Shown in pieces: positions 1 to 6,479 of a stretch of 15,310 nucleotides of DNA. The notes beneath the pieces are model-generated. The model did no database searches. It was given only the letters and a program-made list of their open reading frames with translations, and had not been told where the DNA came from. The stretch is from contig JAACEJ010000017.1 in the NCBI GenBank assembly GCA_011682565.1, forward strand, positions 1 to 15,310. The letters run 5' to 3'. Made by a program: the position numbers and the translations under genes. Source of the stretch: Actinomycetota bacterium (GTDB taxonomy: Bacteria; Zhuqueibacterota; Zhuqueibacteria; Residuimicrobiales; Krinioviventaceae). The stretch's first letter is position 1, and each line of letters starts with the position of its first letter.

Positions 1-1
1 G

Positions 2-628
2 CAGCAGGAACGGGCGCGGATGATCTTACCCTTGGCCTGGTTGGTTCGTTTGGAAGATACGGCTGAACATCGAAAATGGCTTTATCAAATTGTTGATGAT
101 TTATTGGCTTTTCAGGATAAAAGCGGTGCGATCCGTGAAGACCTTGGGGATGTGGGACATGGCAAGTATGCGCCGTCAAAGTCGAATGCAGCCTACGGCA
201 CAAACGAGGCGCCGCTTATTCAGGAAAATGGTGATCCTGTCGCGGATATGCTTTATACGTCCAACTTTGCTTTTTGTAGTCTGACAGAAGCTGCTGCTGC
301 CACTGGCGACGAAAGAATAAAAAGAGCAGTGAAAAAACTGGCGGATTTTATGGTGAGAATACAAGTGCGTTCTGAAACACATCCTGAACTGGACGGCGCA
401 TGGTATCGTGGCTTCGACTTTAATCGCTGGGAATATTGGGCTTCCAATGCAGACGCCGGTTGGGGCGTCTGGTGCACAGAGACCGGGTGGACCCAGGGCT
501 GGATAGCATCTATGCTCATGATGTATGAGCTTAACAGCAATGTTTGGGATTTTTCAGCGGACAGCAAGATTGCGGATCATTTTGAAATGTATCGGGAAAA
601 AATGCTGCCGGGACGACTGTTTAAATAA
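2..628 (+). CDS. C-terminal part of a six-hairpin glycosidase-like protein (5' end outside window)
   Basis: The frame is open from base 2 with no stop, and the first ATG (base 20) has no ribosome binding site, so this is the last 208 residues of a longer protein rather than a gene starting at 20. The visible part alternates helical stretches (LAWLVRLEDTAEHRKWLYQI; KRAVKKLADFMVRIQV) with aromatic-rich turns (GAWYRGFDFNRWEYW; ADAGWGVWCTETGWTQGWI). This is the pattern of (alpha/alpha)6 barrels in glycoside hydrolases and related sugar-processing enzymes, where Trp/Asp/Glu-rich loops line the sugar site. I cannot assign a GH family or name the catalytic acid. The next gene begins 97 bases downstream on the same strand. 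The fold call is inference from composition and spacing; the partial status is seen directly. Confidence 0.6.
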   Translation, partial: QQERARMILPLAWLVRLEDTAEHRKWLYQIVDDLLAFQDKSGAIREDLGDVGHGKYAPSKSNAAYGTNEAPLIQENGDPVADMLYTSNFAFCSLTEAAAATGDERIKRAVKKLADFMVRIQVRSETHPELDGAWYRGFDFNRWEYWASNADAGWGVWCTETGWTQGWIASMLMMYELNSNVWDFSADSKIADHFEMYREKMLPGRLFK

Positions 629-714
629 CTTGCATGATCATTTTTAAAATTCTAACGAATGCATCGCACAAATAAAAAAGTTGTAAAAGTCAATGGTTAA
701 TTAATCTTTTAAAA

Positions 715-720
715 AGGAGG
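715..720 (+). promoter_or_regulatory. Strong ribosome binding site of the first NHL protein
   Basis: AGGAGG lies 5 bases before the ATG at 726 and supports that start, although the resulting signal peptide has an unusually long basic N-terminal region. Confidence 0.8.
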
Positions 721-725
721 ATCAA

Positions 726-2042
726 ATGATACAATTTTCTGTACCTTTTCATTCTAAAAAACGATCCATAAAACACAGGGGATGTTCCCTTTTTATAATC
801 ATGTTTTTGCTTATCGCAGTACCATCGCTATCGTTTGCGCAAAACACAAAAGAACTCGGTCGGGCTTCCATTCATCCTTCGCTGGTCAAATTGAAACCAG
901 GTGAGCAACAAAAGTTCAAAGTGATAAAAATGGCCAGGCCTTTAAGGTCGGCAACACTGGCTAAAGATGTCAAGTGGTCGGTAAACGACATTCCCGGCGG
1001 AAACCAAAAAGTGGGTACCATCAACGAGGAAGGCGTTTATACGGCACCGAAAATAGTCCCCAAACCTCACGAAATCCACATTGTTGGACAAGTTGAAGGT
1101 GTGAGTAACCGTAAATCGTTTGCAACAGTAATTATGGCGCCCGAAAAACCTTTCTACAAAATGATTCATGAATATACCGAGCCGGTACATCATTCTGAAC
1201 ATTTTACAAATCCACACTGTATCGCAGTAGATAAAGACGGCAATTTGCTGACAGCTAACTATGATGGCAGCCGGGTGCTGCGGTTTACCCAGGATGGTAA
1301 ATATCTGGGTGATCTGGGTTCAGGAATTGGAGAAGAACCGGGACAAATTCATTTGCCCAGAGTCGTTTTGACTGACAAGAAGGGCAACATTTTTGTCACC
1401 GACCAAAAACAATTCGGTCCACGTATCCAGGTCTTCAGCAATGATGGAAAGTTTTTACGGACGTTCGCCGAAAAGGGTACCGGGCCTGGTGAAATTCTTC
1501 GTGTACATGGCCTGGGTTTTGACAGTCATGGTCGCTTGTTTACTGTTGATGTTGATAACATGCGTGTTAATATCTATACCCATGAAGGAGAATTTGTCAA
1601 ATCATGGGGACGGGACGGGCCGTACCTCGAAGATTTTAATGCGCCGCATGGCCTGGTTGTCGATCCAAATGATGACGTTTTTACTTCCAGCTACTACGGT
1701 ACCCTGAAGAAATTTGATGCTGATGGGGATTTTCTTTTTGTCTTTAACGAGCCTGATCCTCCTGAGGGTTCTGTTTATGTTCACACGATATCCGGCGATC
1801 ATTGGGGTAATGTTTATGCTATGGTTCGTGGGTCAAGAGGGTATGGCGGAGAAATTGAAGTAAGTAAAGGCAAAGTGGTCAGCATGGAAAAATTTAATAA
1901 CAACGGTGACTTTGTTGGTGCATTGTCTCTGAATGTGAAAGCACATGCCGAGAACTGGGTGTATGTTGATGCAAATGACAGGCTTTATTTTATTTACAGA
2001 AGTAATGAAACAATGGGTTTTGAAATTTTTGCACCGCAATAA
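726..2042 (+). CDS. Exported Ig-like plus NHL-repeat beta-propeller protein, copy 1
   Basis: 438 aa. A long basic N-region (residues 1-18) precedes a hydrophobic core and a likely signal peptidase site after SLSFA (about residue 38). Residues about 46-138 form an Ig-like/BIG2-type domain, marked by W84, the PGGN turn near 90-93 and the ending EGVYTAP. From about residue 162 there are five to six NHL-type blades, each with the pattern 'D..GN.fv.D....rI..F..dGkf...fg..G.gpGe', consistent with a six-bladed propeller. Such propellers usually bind ligands or proteins; some act in lyases, but I see no catalytic signature. It should be periplasmic or secreted. The next gene, 90 bases on, is a diverged paralogue with the same domain order. 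The function and any link to the glycosidase-like neighbour are inference. Confidence 0.82.
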   Translation: MIQFSVPFHSKKRSIKHRGCSLFIIMFLLIAVPSLSFAQNTKELGRASIHPSLVKLKPGEQQKFKVIKMARPLRSATLAKDVKWSVNDIPGGNQKVGTINEEGVYTAPKIVPKPHEIHIVGQVEGVSNRKSFATVIMAPEKPFYKMIHEYTEPVHHSEHFTNPHCIAVDKDGNLLTANYDGSRVLRFTQDGKYLGDLGSGIGEEPGQIHLPRVVLTDKKGNIFVTDQKQFGPRIQVFSNDGKFLRTFAEKGTGPGEILRVHGLGFDSHGRLFTVDVDNMRVNIYTHEGEFVKSWGRDGPYLEDFNAPHGLVVDPNDDVFTSSYYGTLKKFDADGDFLFVFNEPDPPEGSVYVHTISGDHWGNVYAMVRGSRGYGGEIEVSKGKVVSMEKFNNNGDFVGALSLNVKAHAENWVYVDANDRLYFIYRSNETMGFEIFAPQ

Positions 2043-2117
2043 ATAAAAGACCTTATATTCGGAAATATAGAAAATAAAAGTTCATGTTTTTACTATTTGG
2101 ATTTTAGTAATCTTGAA

Positions 2118-2123
2118 AAGGAG
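2118..2123 (+). promoter_or_regulatory. Ribosome binding site of the second NHL protein
   Basis: AAGGAG, 9 bases before the ATG at 2133, supports that start. Confidence 0.7.
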
Positions 2124-2132
2124 TGAAAAATT

Positions 2133-3425
2133 ATGAAAAATATCTTTATTTCAAAAAGCATCATCTTCTTTACCTGGGGGGCGCTGACAATATTTTTGTT
2201 GGCTCAGTGTGGCTTTGCCACCGAGCCTGACGCAATGAACAGGGCGAGAATCAAGCCAACATTGACAAAGATAAAACCCGGGAGCGAACAGCAATTTTAT
2301 ATCGTCAAGGAACCGGGTCGGCTGACGGCTGCTTATGCAACGAACAAGGTTGCATGGTTTGTAAACGGTTTACCGGGTGGAAATAAAACGTTGGGAACTA
2401 TTACTGAGGATGGCCTTTACCGGGCACCTAAAAAAGCGCCTCGATCCCCTGAAATACATATCTGTGCAGAAGTAAGAAATTCCAGCAATCGTTATCTCTG
2501 GGCTACTGTGCTATTGAATGGAAAACGGCCCCGTTACAAGACAGTTAAAGAATGGGGAGAAGTAATCAGTCATGCAAAACATTTAAAAGACCCAAGAGCT
2601 ATTGACGTTGAGAGCAATGGGGATATACTTATTGCTGATAGCGTGCTTTTGCGTTTTTCCTCTGACGGAGAATTCATAACCCAGTTAGGGTATGCAAAAG
2701 GAGATGTCGATGCGAGTATGGCTGGTCTGCTTAACGTTAAGGTGGATGCTGAAGGGCGTATTTTTGTCAGCGACACAAAAACCGGCCCGCCCCGCATTCA
2801 GGCTTTTTCTCAAAATGGCGCTTATCTCTATGGTTTTGGACGCAAAGGCACAGGCCCGGGTAGAGTTATGGATACGCGCGGTATGGCTTTTGATACTGAA
2901 CAACGATTATATATTGTAGATATAGATAATATGCATGTTAATGTATATGATCATTCCGGCAAATTTATCCAGGCCATTGGGGAAAAAGGGGCAAGGCCCG
3001 GTGAATTTAATGCTCCCTATGGCCTGGCTTTGGACGCCAACAATGATCTGTTTGTCGTCAGTTATTTTGGACCATGCCAGAAACTGACATCCGATGGGCA
3101 TTTTGTTCTCGATTTCGCCCATGCCGATCCGTCTGATGGTCCCATTTATTTTACAGATGTTGCCGGCGATCGCTGGGGGAATGTCTACATAATCGTTAAA
3201 GGCGCTCGCACCGCGGACGGAGGATTTAAAACTGTAAAAGATGCGAATGGCAAAAGAGTGGATATTATCAAGTACAATAACAACGGTGATTTTGTGGCGA
3301 ATCTACGGTTGTCTTCCAAAGACCGTGAGCCTGTCCGGTTAGTAACGGATACATTTGGAAAAATTATTGTGCTCTACAAAGGAGAGAAAAAAAATGGCGT
3401 AGAGTTTTTAGCGGAATCGCGATAA
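2133..3425 (+). CDS. Exported Ig-like plus NHL-repeat beta-propeller protein, copy 2
   Basis: 430 aa, colinear with the preceding protein over its whole mature length. Shared anchors are KPG..QQF near the start, W75 followed by VNGLPGGN, EDGLYRAP at the end of the Ig-like domain, KGTGPGR, VDIDNMHVNVYDHSGKFI, FNAPYGL, GDRWGNVY and KYNNNGDFVA. The N-terminus is a conventional signal peptide ending near CGFA (about residue 30). Cys27 is not in a good lipobox (LAQC has Gln at -1), so I favour signal peptidase I cleavage. The NHL propeller starts at about residue 153. By eye, identity to copy 1 is roughly 40 percent, so the duplication is old. The two are probably cotranscribed and may bind related ligands; this is inferred. 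No terminator is evident after it. Confidence 0.82.
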   Translation: MKNIFISKSIIFFTWGALTIFLLAQCGFATEPDAMNRARIKPTLTKIKPGSEQQFYIVKEPGRLTAAYATNKVAWFVNGLPGGNKTLGTITEDGLYRAPKKAPRSPEIHICAEVRNSSNRYLWATVLLNGKRPRYKTVKEWGEVISHAKHLKDPRAIDVESNGDILIADSVLLRFSSDGEFITQLGYAKGDVDASMAGLLNVKVDAEGRIFVSDTKTGPPRIQAFSQNGAYLYGFGRKGTGPGRVMDTRGMAFDTEQRLYIVDIDNMHVNVYDHSGKFIQAIGEKGARPGEFNAPYGLALDANNDLFVVSYFGPCQKLTSDGHFVLDFAHADPSDGPIYFTDVAGDRWGNVYIIVKGARTADGGFKTVKDANGKRVDIIKYNNNGDFVANLRLSSKDREPVRLVTDTFGKIIVLYKGEKKNGVEFLAESR

Positions 3426-3721
3426 TGTTATTGGATAGACTGTGGTGTTGTTTTGTCGAAAAGTACTAAAACGATGTATTGCTTGAAATGCTCCCTAAAA
3501 GCTGTTCTAAAGATGGGGATCACTTTGAAAAGTATTTAGGACAATAACTTGGCAATTTGTGTTTTGGCGAGCATTGTTTTTGCATGATTTGGTTCGATGC
3601 ACTCGAACAACTTTTAATTCACGTCCCTTTGGAGAAATTTGATGAATAAACCGGCAGCCTTTATTTTCTTTCATTTCAATCGCTGCTGTTGAGCCTGCGG
3701 AATGACTCTTCCCCACACTCA

Positions 3722-3780
3722 CAGCCGCGGCAACGAGCGGCTGGGACGTCGACGGCTCAAAGCGCTTTTTTGCGTTGCCG
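3722..3780. repeat. GC-rich patch with nested inverted repeats
   Basis: CAGCCGC (3722-3728) pairs with GCGGCTG (3737-3743). Overlapping it, CGGCAACG (3728-3735) pairs with CGTTGCCG (3773-3780), so two mutually exclusive folds are possible. The palindrome AAAGCGCTTT followed by Ts lies between them. The patch stands out from the AT-rich flanks. It could be an insertion remnant or a decayed terminator; the role is unknown. Confidence 0.4.
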
Positions 3781-3913
3781 GAAATGGTTGGATTAAAGCA
3801 CTTTCTGATTCCTGTTATTGCATGTATAAAAATGATTACTTTGTTAGCTCACCAAACGTGAAATACCGCCAAACGATCAAGGTTTACTGGTAAAATAAAA
3901 TAGCAGCGATGAC

Positions 3914-4030
3914 TGAACCCCCTCTTGTCCTTCAGAAGGAATCTTGTCGGGAAAATGCCGAGACTTGAACTTTCTATATTTAATCGTCTAACCAACAAGA
4001 TTCTTCCAGAAAGACAAGAACGGGGTTGAA
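3914..4030. repeat. Miniature inverted-repeat element (MITE-like or long hairpin)
   Basis: The left arm (3914-3951) and right arm (about 3991-4030) are imperfect inverted repeats of about 38 bases, matching at roughly 30 positions with one gap, around a core of about 39 bases. Shared blocks are CTTGTC and GAATCTTGT in the left arm, with GACAAGA and ACAAGATTC as their complements in the right arm. There is no coding capacity. The size (117 bp) and shape fit a non-autonomous MITE or a REP-like palindromic unit. I see no convincing target duplication at the edges, so mobility is inferred. Confidence 0.6.
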
Positions 4031-4176
4031 TAACAGAACGAGCTTATGAAAACCGCTTTATGCCAAGAACAATAATCAGGCTTTTCGATCAATAATGTGA
4101 GTTTATGTAACTGTCCTTAAATTGATGAAATTAACTACATCTTTTCTGAGCTAATCAAACAATTATTTTATAAAAA

Positions 4177-4182
4177 AAGGAA
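4177..4182 (+). promoter_or_regulatory. Probable ribosome binding site of the DUF4838 gene
   Basis: AAGGAA ends 8 bases before the ATG at 4191. A closer ATG at 4183 is in another frame and leads nowhere, so 4191 is preferred. Confidence 0.5.
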
Positions 4183-4190
4183 ATGGTTCC

Positions 4191-5726
4191 ATGGTGGCGA
4201 TATTAACTTTAATTTCAGCAATTATAGCGCTTGCTGCTGCTCCCGGCGTTTGCTCGAATTCCGTCACTCTTGTTAAAAATGGTCGTCCGGCGTCGATCAT
4301 TGTCATTGCCGAAAATCCGACGGAAGCAGCGCAACAGGGCGCAAAAGATATGCAGATGTGGCTGCAGAGAATAAGCGGTGCAAAAGTGCAAATCAAGTCA
4401 GAGAGTAAAATAGAAAAGAAAAATAGCCGGGCGCTCATTCTCGTCGGCGACACAAAAAGAAGCCGCAATCTTGGCATTAATCCGGATAAACTGAACCTGG
4501 AAGATATTATTGTTAGAACTTTTCCGCAGGCTCTGGTTGTCATCGGTGATGATGAGCGCCCGGACGGTTACAACTTAAAAGGTACTGTTCTTGCCGTTGA
4601 CGCTTTTGCCGAGCAGATTCTCGGCGTCAGGGTGTTGTGGCCCGGAGAATTGGGGGAAATTGTCCCCCACCAATCAACGATTGCAGTAAACGATGTTGAC
4701 ATTTATGAGAAACCCATTCTGGTCGACCGCCGGATAGTTAATCTCGGGTACAACGGCAGTTTCGGACACGCATTCGGCGACTACTGGGATCGGTTCCACA
4801 AGCAGCATCCTGACTGGTTCGCATTGCAGCCGGACGGCACTCGCGACAACAGCCAACCGGAACATGCAGGCTATCCCAGTCAGCGCCTTTGTGTTTCCAA
4901 TCAGGAGCTCATCGAGCAAGTAGCACAAGATATTATGGAAAAACTTGAGAAAAACCCCCAATTGGATGCCGTTTCCGTTTCTCCCAATGATGGGGGAAAC
5001 CAAACATTTTGTCTTTGCAAAAAATGCGAATCATGGGATGCGCCGGAGGGAAAAATTGTACAAATGAAGAGTAATAATGGCCCCATTCCCCATGTTTCTC
5101 TTACGGATCGATATGTGAAATTCTATTCTGAAATTGCAAAAATCGTGGCCAAAAAGTATCCGAATCGTTATATCGGTGCATACGCATATCACCTCTATCT
5201 GGATGCGCCCATTCACACAAAACTGCATCCAAATGTTGTCATCGGGTTTGTGCCGGGATCGAAAGTCTATCAGAACGATGCGGAGCGGGAACAAGTGCGG
5301 AGCAACTGGCTGAAATGGTCGAAAACAGCAAAACACCTGTTCCTTCGTCCAAACTCGTTGATGGCGTTGCACGCTTTGCCGACCGTCTATGTTCACAAAT
5401 TGGGCGAGGATTTACGGTTTTTCACCGACCACAAAATGATGTTTGCAAGATATGACTGTAATTTTCACCATTGGGCGACGAATGGGATAAATTACTATGT
5501 GCTCGCCAAACTTCTCTGGGATCCTTACCGCGATGTGGACGAAATAGTCGACGAATATTGTACTGTGGGTTTTGGGCCGGCTGCAGGGATGATCCACCAA
5601 TATTTTAATGAAATCGAAAAGATTACAAATGCGATTGCAGCCGAAAGGCAGCGACCGACAGCGGCAACGATCACTCGATACTTTACGGACGAAACCATTA
5701 CAAAGTTGGATTCGATTCTTATATAA
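4191..5726 (+). CDS. DUF4838-family glycoside-hydrolase-like exported protein, truncated by an in-frame stop
   Basis: 511 aa to the TAA at 5724-5726. After a short hydrophobic leader (to about residue 22), residues about 25-160 resemble the alpha/beta N-terminal domain found before many glycosidase barrels (GH20b/GH67N type): 'EAAQQGAKDMQMWLQRISG', 'ALILVGD', then 'GTVLAVDAFAEQILGVRVLW' with 'PGELGE'. The following barrel-like part holds the signature I associate with DUF4838: SVSPNDGG (262-269), then a CxCxxC cluster (C274, C276, C279), and aromatic-rich strands such as YIGAYAYHLY. Members are thought to be carbohydrate-active but I know no proven activity. The leader lacks the usual Lys/Arg near its start, which is odd. 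The frame stays open after the stop for 79 more family-like codons, so the gene is probably a recent pseudogene or carries a sequence error. Confidence 0.72.
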   Translation: MVAILTLISAIIALAAAPGVCSNSVTLVKNGRPASIIVIAENPTEAAQQGAKDMQMWLQRISGAKVQIKSESKIEKKNSRALILVGDTKRSRNLGINPDKLNLEDIIVRTFPQALVVIGDDERPDGYNLKGTVLAVDAFAEQILGVRVLWPGELGEIVPHQSTIAVNDVDIYEKPILVDRRIVNLGYNGSFGHAFGDYWDRFHKQHPDWFALQPDGTRDNSQPEHAGYPSQRLCVSNQELIEQVAQDIMEKLEKNPQLDAVSVSPNDGGNQTFCLCKKCESWDAPEGKIVQMKSNNGPIPHVSLTDRYVKFYSEIAKIVAKKYPNRYIGAYAYHLYLDAPIHTKLHPNVVIGFVPGSKVYQNDAEREQVRSNWLKWSKTAKHLFLRPNSLMALHALPTVYVHKLGEDLRFFTDHKMMFARYDCNFHHWATNGINYYVLAKLLWDPYRDVDEIVDEYCTVGFGPAAGMIHQYFNEIEKITNAIAAERQRPTAATITRYFTDETITKLDSILI

Positions 5727-5966
5727 GCTAATAATATGGCGGGATACGATGAGCAAATCAAAAAACGCATTGCTTTTCTTCGTCAGGGATTGACATACGC
5801 CCCGATAGGCAGAGATTATCTCGCCGCCAAAGATGCCGGCAGAAATGGCGATAAATGGCAATGGCGCAAATATCTTGAAGAATCGGTCAGGCGGACAACC
5901 TGGATGCAAAATCTCGGGGTGTCGTGGGCTATCCATGCTCCGTGGCTTATCTATTGGGATTGGTGA
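5727..5966 (+). pseudogene. Severed C-terminal segment of the DUF4838 protein
   Basis: It is in the same frame as the upstream gene, directly after the TAA, and runs 79 codons to TGA at 5964-5966. It reads as a helical continuation (IKKRIAFLRQGLTYAPIGRD) and ends in an aromatic stretch (HAPWLIYWDW) like the tails of such proteins. The ATG at 5739 minus 3 (5736) has no Shine-Dalgarno sequence, so independent translation is unlikely. Changing the TAA to GAA or CAA would restore one 591-residue protein. Same-frame continuity is seen directly; loss of function is inferred. Confidence 0.65.
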
Positions 5967-6006
5967 TGAAAAGGAAAGGATTGGTGGAATTTTTAGGTTA
6001 GGAATC

Positions 6007-6175
6007 TATGAGTAATTCGTAAAAAGCCGAAAAGCATGTCATCGCGAGGAGCGGAGAAACAGTTTACCCCGAATTATCGGGGCAGCGATCTTTAAAAAAC
6101 TGCACTTTAGCCGACATTCAGATTGCTTCGCTTTGCTCGTAATGACATTTTGGGACTTTTTACGAGTTTCTCATA
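6007..6175. repeat. Dispersed-type palindromic repeat, about 169 bp
   Basis: The outer arms are imperfect inverted repeats: TATGAG, TTCGTAAAAAG and ATGTCATCGCGAG on the left (6007 to about 6060) match the complement of GCTCGTAATGACAT, CTTTTTACGAG and CTCATA on the right (about 6121-6175). Inside is a perfect hairpin CCCCGA-ATTA-TCGGGG (6067-6082), enclosed by CAGTTT (from 6060) and AAACTG. The 'GTCAT-CGCGAG-GAGCG' and 'GATTGCTTCGC' words recall a short palindromic repeat I have seen in many bacterial genomes, often in many copies. That resemblance is from memory and should be tested. Confidence 0.65.
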
Positions 6176-6284
6176 TAAGAAAGACATGCCCTTTTTTCCC
6201 CGTTAGTTCGCATGTTTGTCCATGGAAGGACTGTGCCTGTCGTAACCCAATGTAATCAGACCCTCGACATATCTGCAACCAACC

Positions 6285-6365
6285 TAAATGTCAAGTGTTT
6301 TTTCAAAACGCTTAACAACTCCAATATCATAAATATAAAAAAAATCAAATAACGCTTGACATTTA
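6285..6365. promoter_or_regulatory. 15-base inverted repeat overlapping the promoter (operator candidate)
   Basis: TAAATGTCAAGTGTT (6285-6299) is the inverse complement of AACGCTTGACATTTA (6351-6365) except at one base. The right arm contains the TTGACA -35 box. A looped or paired repressor site is possible. Because the left arm also gives TTGACA on the minus strand, a duplicated promoter element is an alternative, but there is no minus-strand gene and its -10 is poor. Confidence 0.45.
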
Positions 6366-6384
6366 GAAATAAATCTGTTAAAAT
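6356..6384 (+). promoter_or_regulatory. Sigma70-type promoter of the outer-membrane operon
   Basis: A perfect TTGACA (6356-6361) is separated by 17 bases from TAAAAT (6379-6384, five of six consensus). Transcription should start near 6391, giving a leader of about 90-100 bases before the GWxTD gene. This is the best promoter match I found in the window. Confidence 0.75.
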
Positions 6385-6399
6385 AAGAATGTCACAAGA

Positions 6400-6423
6400 A
6401 AATCGATTCACCTAAATCGGTTT
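6400..6423 (+). promoter_or_regulatory. Small palindrome at the start of the transcript
   Basis: AAATCGATT (6400-6408) and AATCGGTTT (6415-6423) pair over 9 positions, one of them a G-U pair in RNA, with a 6-base loop. Its place about 10-30 bases after the predicted start fits an operator or a 5' stabilising hairpin. Confidence 0.35.
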
Positions 6424-6479
6424 AAAAGGATATTAAAAATTTGCGGTCTGTTTTTGGTCGGTTCGACATCTTTGCCTAA

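Larger units (their letters stand above)
3426..4190 (+). other. 765-base spacer without a convincing gene
   Basis: This region separates the second NHL gene from the DUF4838 gene. Short open frames on both strands (3507-3722 minus, 3702-3893 plus) have no ribosome binding site, no recognisable family and unlikely compositions. It contains a GC-rich patch with nested inverted repeats near 3722-3780 and a longer inverted-repeat element at 3914-4030, described separately. The rest is AT-rich with nothing I can name. It may be a site of past insertion or gene loss. Confidence 0.6.
5967..6479 (+). other. 513-base intergenic region with repeat, promoter and operator-like palindromes
   Basis: No gene is supported here. 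It holds a palindromic repeat (6007-6175), a sigma70-type promoter (6356-6384), a 15-base inverted repeat overlapping the -35 box, and a hairpin just downstream of the predicted transcription start. It separates the broken carbohydrate-related gene from the outer-membrane operon. Confidence 0.7.

Noticed and set aside
3507..3893. Two short open frames (minus 3507-3722, plus 3702-3893)
   Set aside because: No ribosome binding site, no family resemblance, overlapping ends on opposite strands in a repeat-containing spacer.
5412..5936. 174-codon minus-strand frame
   Set aside because: Lies antisense to the DUF4838 gene, whose protein motifs are clear; Cys/His/Ile-rich composition typical of an antisense shadow.
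6266..6294. Divergent minus-strand promoter from TTGACA complement at 6289-6294
   Set aside because: The -10 at 17-base spacing (TATGTC) is poor and no minus-strand gene lies upstream.
6441..6479. TTG-initiated 12-codon leader frame after AAAAGGA, ending just before ATG 6480
   Set aside because: It depends on a rare start codon and has no further support; chance is likely in AT-rich leader sequence.
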